From the NCBI RefSeq assembly GCF_000719335.1, contig NZ_JOGB01000002.1, positions 178,693 to 242,692 on the forward strand: a stretch of 64,000 nt of DNA, written 5' to 3'. The notes beneath the pieces are model-generated. The model was not told the origin of the DNA. It did no database searches and saw only the letters and a program-made list of their open reading frames with translations. Below are positions 43,355 through 53,401 of the stretch, piece after piece. The first letter of the stretch is position 1; each line of letters begins with the position of its first letter. A program made the translations under genes and the position numbers. The stretch comes from Streptomyces sp. NRRL S-87 (GTDB lineage: Bacteria > Actinomycetota > Actinomycetes > Streptomycetales > Streptomycetaceae).

Positions 43355-44068
43355 ATGGTGATCCAGGCGGCCCTCAACGGGGCCCGGAGCGCTGCCGACG
43401 GCACGGCGGTGCCGCTCTCACCCGCCGGCCTGGCCGCATCGGCCGCCGCCGCGGCGGCGGCCGGGGCCCACGAGGTGCAGGTGCGCCCCAAGACCCCGTG
43501 CGGCCGGGACAGCCTCTCGCCCCGGGTGCTGGGGCCGCTGCTCGCGGAGCTGCGGTCCGGGACCTCTCTGCCGGTCGGCGTGGACGCGTACACCGGCGGC
43601 GACCGGGTGGCCGAGTGGACGGTGCTGCCCGAGCGGGCCGCGGTGGACTGGGCCCTGCCGGACGCGGAGGAGCTGGCCCGGCTGCTGCTGGGACGCGGAG
43701 TGGCCGTGGAGGCGGTGGTGCGCTCCGGGACCGGGGCGGCGGCCCGCTTCCTCGGCTCACCGCTGCGCGGGCGGGTGCTGCGGATCGTCGCCGAGGTGGC
43801 CGAGCCGGACCCGGCGCGGGCGCCGGGGGCCGCCCGGGACCTGCTGGCCGCCCTCGGCTCCAGGGGAGGCCGTCCCGTCCTCGTGCACGGTAGCGGCCGG
43901 GCCGCCTGGCCGGTGCTGCGGACGGCGGCCCGTCTGGGGCTGGACGTACGGACCGGGCTGGCCGACACCCTTGAACTGCCGTCCGGGGCTCGTGCGGCCT
44001 CGAACGCCGAGCTGGTCGCGGCGGCCGTCACCGTGGTGCACGCGGAGCGGCCGGCCCCGGGACGCTGA
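43355..44068 (+). CDS. BKACE (3-keto-5-aminohexanoate cleavage)-like protein, possibly degenerate
   Basis: 237-238 residues, shorter than the usual 270-310 of the beta-keto acid cleavage enzyme family. The start VIQAALNGARSAADGTAVPLSPAGLAASA and the strand-loop GAHEVQVRPKTPCGRDSLSP follow the family pattern, but the two zinc-binding His residues expected in the H-x-H-V-R motif are replaced (EVQVR). Later elements GVDAYTGGDRVAEW and HGSGRAAWPVLRTAARLGLDVRTGLADTL are recognisable. It may be inactive or have a different reaction. ATG at 43352 or 43355. Confidence 0.7.
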   Translation: MVIQAALNGARSAADGTAVPLSPAGLAASAAAAAAAGAHEVQVRPKTPCGRDSLSPRVLGPLLAELRSGTSLPVGVDAYTGGDRVAEWTVLPERAAVDWALPDAEELARLLLGRGVAVEAVVRSGTGAAARFLGSPLRGRVLRIVAEVAEPDPARAPGAARDLLAALGSRGGRPVLVHGSGRAAWPVLRTAARLGLDVRTGLADTLELPSGARAASNAELVAAAVTVVHAERPAPGR

Positions 44069-44175
44069 GCGGGGCCGGCACCGGAGGTCGCCCCCGCGGC
44101 CGGGCGCCGACGGTCCGCGAGGCCCCGGGCGCACCCCGGCGCCGGCACTCCCGCGAAGAGGTGCCCCCGGTCTGG

Positions 44176-44619
44176 TCAGAGCCGCGAGCCCGAGATGTGG
44201 TCCCCGTACGTGTCGTCCGGGTTGGACAGGGCGCAGGCCTTGAGCGACAGGCAGCCGCAGCCGATGCAGTGGTCGAGGTTGTCGCGGAGCCGGACGAGCT
44301 GGTCGATGCGCTGGTCGAGCGCCTCGCGCCAGTTCTCGGAGAGCCGCGCCCAGTCCTCGCGGGTGGGGGTGCGCCCCTCGGGGAGCCGGGCGAGGGCCTC
44401 GCCGATGGTGACGAGCGGCAGGCCGACGCGCTGGGCGGCCCGCACGAAGGCGACCCGGCGCAGCGTGTCGCGGCTGTAGCGGCGCTGGTTGCCACTCGTA
44501 CGGCGGCTGCTGATCAGGCCCTTGGACTCGTAGAAGTGCAGTGCGGAGACGGCGGCGCCGCTGCGCGCGGACAGCTGGCCGACCGTGAGCTCGTGGATCT
44601 TCTCTGGAATCTGCGGCAC
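44176..44619 (-). CDS. soxR: Redox-sensitive transcriptional activator SoxR
   Basis: 147-residue MerR-family activator. The [29 protein letters not shown] (about 11-36) and the C-terminal [2Fe-2S] cluster motif [12 protein letters not shown] (C-x2-C-x-C-x5-C, about 117-128) are both complete. In Streptomyces, SoxR responds to redox-active pigments such as actinorhodin rather than to superoxide in general. No target gene lies beside it, and no SoxR box was recognised in the flanking gaps. It is divergent from the MaoC gene. Confidence 0.95.
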   Translation of the reverse strand: MPQIPEKIHELTVGQLSARSGAAVSALHFYESKGLISSRRTSGNQRRYSRDTLRRVAFVRAAQRVGLPLVTIGEALARLPEGRTPTREDWARLSENWREALDQRIDQLVRLRDNLDHCIGCGCLSLKACALSNPDDTYGDHISGSRL

Positions 44620-44666
44620 TCCGCCGAGCCTACTGGGCGGCCGGGACGGGCCGCGCCGGGAGTCCG

Positions 44667-44712
44667 TTGACAGACCCCGCGTGCGCCCCCATGCTGAGCA
44701 AGCGCTTGATCA
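44667..44712 (+). promoter_or_regulatory. Promoter and operator of the MaoC gene
   Basis: TTGACA (44667-44672) and CATGCT (44690-44695) with a 17-nt spacer form a good promoter. The near-perfect palindrome TGAGCAAGCGCTTGATCA (44695-44712) covers the start point. Its core GAGCAAGCGCTT recurs at 45935-45946 before the neighbouring TetR gene. Confidence 0.7.
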
Positions 44713-44749
44713 AGGCGCGACACGAGTGGATTCCACAGGAGGCGTGGGC

Positions 44750-45211
44750 ATGGCCGAGCCGAGGATCTTCACTTCCGCCGAGGAACTGCGCGCCGGGGTC
44801 GGCGCCCGACTCGGCCCCAGCGGCTGGCTGGAGGTGGACCAGAAGCGGATCGACCTGTTCGCCGACGCGACCGGTGACCACCAGTGGATCCACGTCGACC
44901 CCGAGCGGGCGGCCACCGGCCCCTTCGGCTCGACGATCGCGCACGGCTACCTGACGCTCTCCCTGCTGCCCAGCCTGGTCCCGCAGGTGATGCGGGTGGA
45001 GAACATGCGGATGGGCATCAACTACGGCACGAACAAGGTGCGTTTCCCGGCCCCGGTACCGGTCGGCTCGCGGCTGCGCGCCACCGCCGTGATCACCGAG
45101 GTGACCGAGGTGGGCGGCGGGGTGCAGGTGGCCGCGACCGTGACGGTGGAGCGGGAGGGCGGCGAGAAGCCGGTCTGCGTGGCCGAGTCGGTCTCGCGCT
45201 ACTTCTTCTGA
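44750..45211 (+). CDS. MaoC-family dehydratase
   Basis: 153-residue single hot-dog protein. The hydratase motif FADATGDHQWIHVDPERA (about residues 38-55) supplies the catalytic Asp and His, and GSTIAHGYLTLSLLP follows (about 63-77). It probably hydrates enoyl-CoA to (R)-3-hydroxyacyl-CoA. The ATG at 44750 was chosen because AGGAGG precedes it by 7 nt. A convergent TetR gene 37 nt downstream shares its operator core, so local TetR control is likely. Confidence 0.92.
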   Translation: MAEPRIFTSAEELRAGVGARLGPSGWLEVDQKRIDLFADATGDHQWIHVDPERAATGPFGSTIAHGYLTLSLLPSLVPQVMRVENMRMGINYGTNKVRFPAPVPVGSRLRATAVITEVTEVGGGVQVAATVTVEREGGEKPVCVAESVSRYFF

Positions 45212-45248
45212 GCCCCTGCCTCGGCCGACCGCTGACGGCTCGTGACCG

Positions 45249-45890
45249 CTACCGGGGCGCGGCCGCGGGCCGCGCTCCCACCATGCGCAGCACGAGGTCG
45301 GCGTAGAGCGCGCCGACCTCGTCGGGGCCGCGGGTGCCGGCCACGCTGAACCAGCGCGCCACGTCGATGCACAGGGACAGCACGGCGAGCGTGGTGCCGG
45401 GCAGGTCGGGTACGTCGAACTCGCCGGCCGCCACGCCGTCGGCCAGGATGCGGCGCACGGCCGCGTCGCTCTGCCGGCGCAGCGCCACGATCTCGGCCCG
45501 GTGCCCGGGGCCAAGCGCGTCCAGCTCGTACTGCACCACCCGAGCGGTGGTGTGGTGGGCCGCGTGCCAGCGGACGAAGGACCGCACGGCGGCGTCGAGG
45601 CGCTCGGCGGCGGTGCCGGGGCCGTCCGCCGCGGTCGTCAGGATCTCGAGGGCCTTGTCGTGCCCGATCCGGCTGATCCGGTGGAGCAGCTCTTCCTTGG
45701 TCTTGTAGTGGATGTAGAGGGCGGCCGGGCTCATGCCGGCGCGGCCCGCGATGTCCCGCGTGGTGGTGGCGTGGTACCCGCGCTCCGCGAAGGCCTCCAC
45801 GGCCGCGATCAGCAGCCGTCGGGCCGCGTCGGGGCTGACCTCCGACCACGGCACGTACTCGCCGGCCGGCTCCGCCGCCGCTGCGTCCAT
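45249..45890 (-). CDS. TetR-family regulator (MaoC-linked)
   Basis: 213 residues. HTH: ARRLLIAAVEAFAERGYHATTTRDIAGRAGMSPAALYIHYKTKEELL (about residues 23-69). The ligand domain starts near ISRIGHDKALEIL and contains WHAAHHTTARVVQYEL. The start at 45890 (MDAAAAEP) follows GAAGGG. The site GAGCAAGCGCTT at 45935-45946 lies 45 nt upstream, and a fuller palindrome with the same core lies over the MaoC promoter, suggesting autoregulation and MaoC repression. Confidence 0.92.
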   Translation of the reverse strand: MDAAAAEPAGEYVPWSEVSPDAARRLLIAAVEAFAERGYHATTTRDIAGRAGMSPAALYIHYKTKEELLHRISRIGHDKALEILTTAADGPGTAAERLDAAVRSFVRWHAAHHTTARVVQYELDALGPGHRAEIVALRRQSDAAVRRILADGVAAGEFDVPDLPGTTLAVLSLCIDVARWFSVAGTRGPDEVGALYADLVLRMVGARPAAAPR

Positions 45891-45933
45891 CGCTCGCCCT
45901 TCCCCTCGGTGGAGGCCCACCTTACCCGACGGG

Positions 45934-45950
45934 TGAGCAAGCGCTTAGCT
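45934..45950. promoter_or_regulatory. Operator-like site upstream of the MaoC-linked TetR gene
   Basis: TGAGCAAGCGCTTAGCT shares the 13-nt TGAGCAAGCGCTT with the palindrome at 44695-44712. It is the only other copy noticed in the window. Confidence 0.6.
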
Positions 45951-46039
45951 GTCGGCGCGACCCCTCTGGCCGGAAGTCGACCGCCCGGACCAGTGCGGCC
46001 GCCGGCCGCCGATGCGGGCGCCGGTACCGGGTGCCCGCC

Positions 46040-46258
46040 TCAGCGGTCGGCCTCCTGCCGGTCCCGCACCACCTTGGCCAGCGTGAAGGCGGAGGTGGTC
46101 AGGTAGAGCACCCCTACACCCAGGAAGGCCCGCACCCAGCCGTCCGCCTCCAGGCGGTAGATCCCGAGGGCCACGGCGGCCAGCGCGATGGCGAAGGAGG
46201 CGACGGCCTGGCCGTAGTACGCCCCCGTGTTCTGCGGTTTGCCCGGTGTCTCGTTCAT
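46040..46258 (-). CDS. YiaA/YiaB-family membrane protein
   Basis: 72 residues with two membrane helices, the first in YYGQAVASFAIALAAVALGIYRL and the second in WVRAFLGVGVLYLTTSAFTLAKVVRD, as in YiaAB-domain proteins. Function unknown. The start at 46258 (MNETPGKPQNTGAYYG) is the family start; a longer ATG adds an Arg-rich stretch. It is downstream of an acyl-CoA dehydrogenase gene on the same strand, about 95 nt away. Confidence 0.85.
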   Translation of the reverse strand: MNETPGKPQNTGAYYGQAVASFAIALAAVALGIYRLEADGWVRAFLGVGVLYLTTSAFTLAKVVRDRQEADR

Positions 46259-46352
46259 GCCGCCAGCATGCGCGCGGGACGGTCGGGGCCGCATCCGTAC
46301 GCGTACTCAGTCCGCCCCCGGCGGCCTGCGCACACGGGGCCGGCGTTCGGGC

Positions 46353-47504
46353 TCAGAAGGCCGAAACCCCCGTCAGGGCGCGCCCGATGACCAGCTTCTG
46401 GATCTGGCTCGTGCCCTCGTACAGGGTCATCACCCGCGCGTCGCGCAGCAGCTTGCCCGCCGGGTACTCGTCGACGTAGCCGTACCCGCCGTGCACCTGG
46501 AGGGCGTTGGAGGCGGCCCGGACGGCGGCCTCCGAGGCGAAGAGCTTGGCGGTGGACGCCTCCGTGGCGAACGGCCGCCCCCGGTCGATGAGATCGGCCA
46601 CCCGCCAGGTCAGCATGCGCGCCGCGTCGAGGTCGACCGCGATGTCCGCGATGAGCTCCTGGACGAGCTGGTGGTGGGCGATGGTGCGGCCGAACTGCTC
46701 GCGCTGCCCCGCGTACGCGAGCGCGGCGTCGAGCGCCGCCTGGGCGATGCCCACGCACCCCGCGGCCACCGACATCCGCCCCTTGGCCAGCGCCGACATG
46801 GCGACCGAGAAGCCCTTGCCCTCGGGCCCGAGCATGGCGTCGGCGGGCACCCGGACGTCCTGGAGGACCAGCTCGGCGGTGGCCTGGCCGCGCAGCCCCA
46901 ACTTGCCGTGGATCTCCCGGCGCACGAGCCCGGGCGCGTCGGCGGGGACGAGGAAGGCGGAGACCCCGCGGTGGCCGGGCTCGTCGCCGGTACGGGCGAA
47001 GAGCAGCACCACGTCGGCCCAGGTGCCGTTGGTGATGAACATCTTGCTGCCGTTGACCACGTACGCGTCGCCGTCGCGCACCGCCCGGGTGGCGAGGTTC
47101 CCGGCGTCCGAGCCGGTGCCGGGCTCGGTCAGGCCGAAGCAGCCGAGCGCCTCGCCCGAGCAGAGCCGGGGGAGCCAGGTGCGCTTCTGCTCCTCGCTCC
47201 CCCACGCGGCGATCGTCTTGGCGACCAGCCCGAGGGAGACCGAGACGATGCCCCGCACGGCGGAGTCGCCGCGCCCCAGCTCCTCGGTGACCAGGGCGTA
47301 CGCGAGGTGGTCGCCGCCGGAGCCGCCGTACTCCTCGGGAACGGTCAGGCCGAGGAAGCCGAGGTCGCCGAGCTTCTTGACGATGGCGCGGTCCACGCTC
47401 TCGGCGCGGTCCCACTCGGCGGCGTACGGGGCGACCTCGCGGTCGGTGAACTCGCGCGCGAGGCGGCGGACGGCGGCCTGCTCCTCGCTCAGCTCCAGGT
47501 TCAT
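46353..47504 (-). CDS. Acyl-CoA dehydrogenase
   Basis: 383 residues. Motifs: CFGLTEPGTGSDAGN (about residues 119-133), VNGSKMFITNGTWADV (about 148-163), GREQFGRTIAHHQ-like sequence (GQREQFGRTIAHHQLVQ) and the C-terminal QVHGGYGYVDEYPAGKLLRDARVMTLYEGTSQIQKLVIGRAL. The last block contains the Glu that is the usual catalytic base in short/medium-chain enzymes. ATG at 47504 is preferred over GTG at 47510 because GAGG precedes it by 5 nt. It is divergent from a TetR gene with a 19-bp inverted repeat between. Confidence 0.93.
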   Translation of the reverse strand: MNLELSEEQAAVRRLAREFTDREVAPYAAEWDRAESVDRAIVKKLGDLGFLGLTVPEEYGGSGGDHLAYALVTEELGRGDSAVRGIVSVSLGLVAKTIAAWGSEEQKRTWLPRLCSGEALGCFGLTEPGTGSDAGNLATRAVRDGDAYVVNGSKMFITNGTWADVVLLFARTGDEPGHRGVSAFLVPADAPGLVRREIHGKLGLRGQATAELVLQDVRVPADAMLGPEGKGFSVAMSALAKGRMSVAAGCVGIAQAALDAALAYAGQREQFGRTIAHHQLVQELIADIAVDLDAARMLTWRVADLIDRGRPFATEASTAKLFASEAAVRAASNALQVHGGYGYVDEYPAGKLLRDARVMTLYEGTSQIQKLVIGRALTGVSAF

Positions 47505-47535
47505 CGGCACCTCGGGGGAGGCCGGGCGGGGCCGT

Positions 47536-47554
47536 AAATTAGCACCGCTAGTTT
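47536..47554. promoter_or_regulatory. Operator between acyl-CoA dehydrogenase and TetR genes
   Basis: AAATTAGCACCGCTAGTTT is an inverted repeat with 8-bp arms. Its reverse complement matches AAACTAGCGGTGATAGTTT at 51550-51568, upstream of the aldehyde dehydrogenase gene, in 17 of 19 positions. Confidence 0.7.
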
Positions 47555-47573
47555 ATTCGGGGCAGGCCTTACT

Positions 47574-48221
47574 ATGTGCCGCATGGCCCGACCGCGCAAG
47601 CCCCTGCTGAGCCGAGACCGCATCGTGGAGACGGCGGGCGCGCTGGTGGACGCGGAGGGGCTGGAGGCGCTGTCGACCCGGCGGCTGGCGGCCGCGCTGG
47701 GGGTCAGCGGCCCCTCCCTCTACAACCACTTCCGCACCAAGGACGAGATCCTCGACGCGGTGGCGGACGCGGTCAGCGCCCGGGTCGACCTGTCCGTGTT
47801 CGAGGACGGCCGGGACTGGCGCGAGGCGCTGCACGACTGGGCGGTCTCCTACCGCCGGGCGCTGGCCGACCACCCCAACATCGTGCCCGTGCTGGCCCGC
47901 GGGCCGGGCCGGCGGCCGGCCGGGCTGCGGGTGGCGGACGCGGTGTTCGGCGCGATGACGGACGCGGGCTGGCCGCCGGCGCAGGCCACCCGGATCGGCG
48001 CACTGATGCGGTACTTCGTGATGGGCTCGGCGCTGGGCTCGTTCGCGCAGGGCTTCGTGGACGACCGTGCGGCGTACGACCCGGCCGACTACCCGCACCT
48101 GGGCCAGGCGCACCTGCTGGCGGAGCGCGGTCAGGAGATCGACGAGGGGGCCTTCGAGACGGGGTTGCGGGCCCTGCTGGACGGGCTGTCGGTGCAGTAC
48201 GAGACCCTGGTCGGCGACTGA
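47574..48221 (+). CDS. TetR-family regulator (TetR_C-type)
   Basis: 215 residues (212 if started at the ATG at 47583, MARPRKPLLSRDRIV). HTH: RDRIVETAGALVDAEGLEALSTRRLAAALGVSGPSLYNHFRTKDEIL (about 14-60). The C-terminal domain resembles tetracycline-type TetR_C. No ribosome site precedes either ATG, so the mRNA may be leaderless. It probably binds the 19-bp repeat in its own promoter and the near-identical one before the aldehyde dehydrogenase operon 4 kb away. Confidence 0.9.
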   Translation: MCRMARPRKPLLSRDRIVETAGALVDAEGLEALSTRRLAAALGVSGPSLYNHFRTKDEILDAVADAVSARVDLSVFEDGRDWREALHDWAVSYRRALADHPNIVPVLARGPGRRPAGLRVADAVFGAMTDAGWPPAQATRIGALMRYFVMGSALGSFAQGFVDDRAAYDPADYPHLGQAHLLAERGQEIDEGAFETGLRALLDGLSVQYETLVGD

Positions 48222-48267
48222 CGCGTCCGCCGCTGCCGGGCGGGCGCCGTTCTCAAGGGGGGAATCC

Positions 48268-48873
48268 GTGGATCTCGGCTCGGTGATCATCGCCGTGGCG
48301 GGTGTGGCCGGAACGCTGGGCGGGTCGTTCCTGACCCAGCGGGCGGCCGAGAAGGCCAAGCGCCGCGAGCTGGCGCTCGTACGCGAACACGAGGAGGTCA
48401 GCGAGAACCTGCTGCTGAGGCGCACGTGCTATGTGGAACTCAACCGGGACGCCCGGCAGTTCGCCACCGCGCTCAACCGCCACCTGCACGTCATGCGGGA
48501 ACGCGGCGTCGAGGAGGCCGACCGGATCGCGCTCGACGAGGCGAAGAGCGCCCACCGCGACCGGTACTCCCAGGCGCAGATGATCGCCCCGGACGAGGTG
48601 CTGGCCTGCGCGGGCGCCGTCAACTTCGCCCTCACCTCGCTGTACGGCCAGGTCAAGCGCATGGAACGGGGCGAGCCCGAGCCCGGGGAGACGCCCGAGG
48701 GCGTGGAACGGGCGCGGGTGGAGGCCTGGGCCCGGATCCGGGTCATGCGCAGCGCGATGCGCGCCGATCTAGGGGTGTCGACCGACCCCGGAGCGCCTGG
48801 CGAGACCGGCGTGCGCACCGAGCCCGTGCTGCCCGGGGTGCCCGGGGGTGCGTCCCGCCGGCGGGCGGGGTGA
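48268..48873 (+). CDS. Hypothetical protein with N-terminal membrane anchor
   Basis: 201 residues. The N-terminus DLGSVIIAVAGVAGTLGGSFLTQRAAEKAKRREL is one membrane segment followed by a basic helix, giving a signal-anchor with the rest cytoplasmic. Residues 25-150 are helical and charged, suggesting a coiled coil. The C-terminal 30 residues are Pro/Gly-rich. No family was recognised, although such proteins are frequent in Streptomyces. The GTG start follows AAGGGGGGAA. It is 46 nt after the TetR gene and may share its transcript. Confidence 0.72.
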   Translation: MDLGSVIIAVAGVAGTLGGSFLTQRAAEKAKRRELALVREHEEVSENLLLRRTCYVELNRDARQFATALNRHLHVMRERGVEEADRIALDEAKSAHRDRYSQAQMIAPDEVLACAGAVNFALTSLYGQVKRMERGEPEPGETPEGVERARVEAWARIRVMRSAMRADLGVSTDPGAPGETGVRTEPVLPGVPGGASRRRAG

Positions 48874-48974
48874 GCCTGCTCGACGGGGAGAGGCGTCCCG
48901 CCCGCGTCGGAGTGCCCGGCACCCGAACGGCACGGAGTCCGCAGCCCACCCTGCGGTGAACTGCGGATCACGTC

Positions 48975-50054
48975 TTAGAAGACCACCACCGACCGGCCGC
49001 CCTTGCCGGCGAGCATGGCGTCGAAGGCCGCCGGGATGCCGTCGAGGGTGATCCGGTCGGAGACCATCGAGCCGAGGTCGAGGCGGCCGGCGCGGATGTG
49101 CTCCGCCAGCACCGGGAGGTCGCGGGCGGGATCGGTGTTGCCGTACACGCAGCCCGACAAGGTGCGGGCGAAGTGGAAGATCTCCAGGGCGTGGAAGGTG
49201 ACCTGCTGGTCCTTGCCGCCGATGCCGACGACCGTGGTGCGGCCGCCGCGCCGGGTGGAGTCCCAGGCGGTGCGGATGGTCGCGGCCCGGCCGACGCACT
49301 CGATCGCCACGTCCGCGCCCCGGCCGCCGGTCAGGGCCCGGATGTCCTTGGCCGTGGTGTCGGAGGCCAGGACGAAGTCCGTGGCCCCGGCCGCCCGGGC
49401 CAGCTCCTCCTTGGCCGGCGAGACGTCGACGGCCACGATCGGGCCGGCGCCCGCGATCCGGGCGGACTGCAGGGCCGCCAGGCCCACCCCGCCCACGCCG
49501 AAGACGGCCACCGACTCCCCTGCGCGCACGCGTGCGTTGTGGTGGACGGCGCCGTAGCCGGTGAGCACCGCGCAGCCGAGGAGCGCGGCCTCGGTGAGCG
49601 GGATGCCCTCGGGGGCGGGCAGGACGCAGTTCGCCGCGACGACGGTCTCCTCGGCGAAGGCGGCGACGTTGAGGCCCGGGTGCAGCTCGGTGCCGTCGGC
49701 GGTGCGGGCGTGCACGGCGCCGACGCCGGTGAGGGCGTTGGCGCAGAGCCAGACCTCGCCGATGCCGCAGTGGTGGCAGGCACCGCAGGACGGCGCCCAG
49801 TTGAGGACGACTCCGTCGCCGGGGGCGACGTGCGTGACGCCCTCGCCGACGGAGACCACGGTGCCGGCGCCCTCGTGGCCGAGGACGGCGGGGACGGGGA
49901 CCCTCATGGTGCCGTTGGTGAGGGAGAGGTCGGAGTGGCACACCCCGGCGGCGGCGAGGCGGACCCGGACCTGGCCGGGGCCGGGCTCGGGCAGCACGAT
50001 CTCCGTTATCTCCAGGGGAGATCCGACAGCGGGCAGGACGGCGGCGCGGACCAC
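48975..50054 (-). CDS. Zinc-dependent alcohol dehydrogenase
   Basis: 359-residue medium-chain dehydrogenase. Catalytic zinc ligands are in GVCHSDLSL (Cys about 37) and GHEGAGTV (His-Glu about 61-62); the structural zinc site is CGACHHCGIGEVWLC (about 90-104). The NAD motif is VFGVGGVGLAALQSA (about 184-198) with an Asp (VAVDVS) that favours NAD over NADP. It is similar to S-(hydroxymethyl)mycothiol or aryl-alcohol dehydrogenases. It follows the aldehyde dehydrogenase by 25 nt, so alcohol to aldehyde to acid oxidation in one operon is likely. Confidence 0.93.
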   Translation of the reverse strand: MVRAAVLPAVGSPLEITEIVLPEPGPGQVRVRLAAAGVCHSDLSLTNGTMRVPVPAVLGHEGAGTVVSVGEGVTHVAPGDGVVLNWAPSCGACHHCGIGEVWLCANALTGVGAVHARTADGTELHPGLNVAAFAEETVVAANCVLPAPEGIPLTEAALLGCAVLTGYGAVHHNARVRAGESVAVFGVGGVGLAALQSARIAGAGPIVAVDVSPAKEELARAAGATDFVLASDTTAKDIRALTGGRGADVAIECVGRAATIRTAWDSTRRGGRTTVVGIGGKDQQVTFHALEIFHFARTLSGCVYGNTDPARDLPVLAEHIRAGRLDLGSMVSDRITLDGIPAAFDAMLAGKGGRSVVVF

Positions 50055-50079
50055 GGGAGCTCCTTCGGGGGTTCGGGGG

Positions 50080-51492
<1,413 letters not shown>

Positions 51493-51542
51493 CGCATCCT
51501 CCCGAGCCACGTGTGAACCGCGGACGCACCCGCTGGTCGACC

Positions 51543-51568
51543 ACCCTACAAACTAGCGGTGATAGTTT
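51543..51568 (-). promoter_or_regulatory. Promoter -10 and operator of the aldehyde dehydrogenase operon
   Basis: The inverted repeat AAACTAGCGGTGATAGTTT (51550-51568) directly abuts TAGGGT on the minus strand (51548-51543), a Streptomyces-like -10. It matches the operator at 47536-47554 in 17 of 19 positions (opposite strand), so both are probably controlled by the TetR at 47574. Confidence 0.65.
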
Positions 51569-51652
51569 TCGGCCACCAGGCCGGGGTCCCGGCCGGGACG
51601 GGCCGGAACACGACCACCCGGCGGGCCGGACGGCCGGCCCCGGGAACGACCG

Positions 51653-51683
51653 GTCGGCGGCCGCCTGACGGGCGGCCGCCGAC
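51653..51683 (-). terminator. Hairpin downstream of the CitMHS gene
   Basis: Perfect 13-bp stem (GTCGGCGGCCGCC at 51653-51665 with 51671-51683), 92-122 nt past the CitMHS stop on the minus strand. Confidence 0.6.
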
Positions 51684-51774
51684 GGCCGGGGCGCCGCCGC
51701 CGCGCCGTGGCGGCAGCTGCCCGGGAAGCGGGCCGGGTCGGTCGCGGGAGGTGCACCGGTCCCCGGACCGCGGG

Positions 51775-53250
51775 TCAGAGGATCCCGAACACGATGCCCG
51801 CGCCGAGCACGACGAGCGAGGTCAGCGCGGCCCACTTGACCGTGAAGCGGGTGTGGTCGCCGAACTCGACCTTGGCCATGCCGACCAGGACGTACACCGC
51901 GGGGACCAGCGGACTGGACATGTGCAGGGCCTGGCCGACGAGCGAGGCGCGGGCGATCTCGAGGGCGGAGACGCCGTGGGCCGCGCCGGCCTCGGCGAGG
52001 ACGGGCAGGACGCCGAAGTAGAAGCCGTCGTTGGACATGAAGTAGGTCAGCGGCAGGCTGAGCAGGCCGGTGACCAGGGCCATGTGCGGGCCCATGCCGT
52101 CGGGGACGGCGTCGACCAGCCAGTCGGCCATGTGCTCGACCATGCCGGTGCCGGAGAGGACACCGGTGAAGACGGCGGCGGCGAAGACCATGCCGGCGAC
52201 GTTGAGGACGTTGTCGGCGTGCGCGGCGAGGCGGGCCTTCTGGTCGGGCACGTGGGGGAAGTTGACGGTCAGGGCCAGGGCCGCGCCGAGGAGGAAGAGG
52301 ACCGGGATCGGGAGCAGCTCCATGATCATCGCGGTCAGGAGGGCGGCGGTGAGCCCCGCGTTGAACCAGTACAGGCGGGGGCGCAGGGTGGGGCGGTGCG
52401 GGTCGAGGCCCTGCACGTCGGCCCCGGGGGCGGCTTCGGCTGCGGAGGGGGCGGCGGGAGCTTCGTCGGAGGTGCCCGGGCCGGCGGCCGGGCGGGCCGT
52501 ACCGGCCGCCGGGGTGCCCGTAGCGGATCCGGGGGCACGGGTGCCCGCGCCGGGGCCGGGGGCGCGCGTGCCCGCGCCGGGGCCGCCGACGAGGACGGCC
52601 GCCTTCTCCTCCGCCCCGTCCGGCAGCAGGACCAGGGTGCCCACCCGCTTACGCTCGCGCAGGCCCAGCACGTACGCGAGGACGAAGACGAAGACCAGGC
52701 CGACGGCCAGGGCCGGGATCATCGGGACGAAGATGTCGCCGGCGTCGAGCTTGAGCGCGGTGGCGGCGCGGGCGGTGGGGCCACCCCAGGGGAGCGTGTT
52801 CATCACGCCGTTGGCGGTGGCGGCCACGCCCGTCATGACGACCATGCTCAGGCCGAGCCGCTTGTAGAGCGGGTACATCGCCGAGACCGTGATCATGAAG
52901 GTGGTCGAGCCGTCGCCGTCGAGGGAGACGACCGCGGCCAGCACGGCCGTACCGACCACCACCCGCACCGGGTCGGCCTTGCAGAAGCGCAGGATGCCGC
53001 GGACGACCGGGTCGAAGAGGCCGACGTCGATCATCAGGCCGAAGTAGACGATGGCGAACATCAGCATGGCGGCGGTCGGCGCGAGTTTGCCCACGCCGTC
53101 GATCACGTACTCGCCGAGGTGCGCGCCCTGTCCGACGAAGACGCAGAAGAGGGCGGGGATCAGGACGAGTGCCGCGATGGGCGACATCCTCTTCATCATG
53201 ATCAGGACCAGGAAGGTCGCGATCATGACGAAGCCGAGCATGGTCAGCAT
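51775..53250 (-). CDS. Citrate-metal symporter, CitMHS family
   Basis: 491-residue polytopic transporter of the CitMHS family, which imports citrate complexed with Mg2+ or Ca2+ with protons. The N-terminal helices [37 protein letters not shown], the central [23 protein letters not shown] (about 118-140) and the late [19 protein letters not shown] (about 413-431) are family hallmarks. The loop between the two halves (about 225-300) is low-complexity with repeated GAGTRAPG. The ATG at 53250 follows GAGGAA. A long perfect inverted repeat lies 76 nt upstream. Confidence 0.92.
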   Translation of the reverse strand: MLTMLGFVMIATFLVLIMMKRMSPIAALVLIPALFCVFVGQGAHLGEYVIDGVGKLAPTAAMLMFAIVYFGLMIDVGLFDPVVRGILRFCKADPVRVVVGTAVLAAVVSLDGDGSTTFMITVSAMYPLYKRLGLSMVVMTGVAATANGVMNTLPWGGPTARAATALKLDAGDIFVPMIPALAVGLVFVFVLAYVLGLRERKRVGTLVLLPDGAEEKAAVLVGGPGAGTRAPGPGAGTRAPGSATGTPAAGTARPAAGPGTSDEAPAAPSAAEAAPGADVQGLDPHRPTLRPRLYWFNAGLTAALLTAMIMELLPIPVLFLLGAALALTVNFPHVPDQKARLAAHADNVLNVAGMVFAAAVFTGVLSGTGMVEHMADWLVDAVPDGMGPHMALVTGLLSLPLTYFMSNDGFYFGVLPVLAEAGAAHGVSALEIARASLVGQALHMSSPLVPAVYVLVGMAKVEFGDHTRFTVKWAALTSLVVLGAGIVFGIL

Positions 53251-53325
53251 GGCAGGTTCCTCACGTTCACCCTGGAAGACCGCGTGATGAACGCCCAGCG
53301 GGCCGCGGTGCGGTCGAACGTAGGG

Positions 53326-53362
53326 CTCGCGGGTTCCCGTGAACAAGACGTGAACCCGCGAG
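53326..53362. promoter_or_regulatory. Inverted repeat upstream of the CitMHS gene
   Basis: Perfect 11-bp arms CTCGCGGGTTC (53326-53336) and GAACCCGCGAG (53352-53362) with a 15-nt spacer, in the 150-nt gap between the molybdopterin enzyme stop and the CitMHS start. It could be an operator for citrate control or a terminator for the upstream gene. Confidence 0.5.
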
Positions 53363-53401
53363 CAATACGAGCAAAAGCCCTGGTCAGGCCAGGTGCGCAG
53401 G

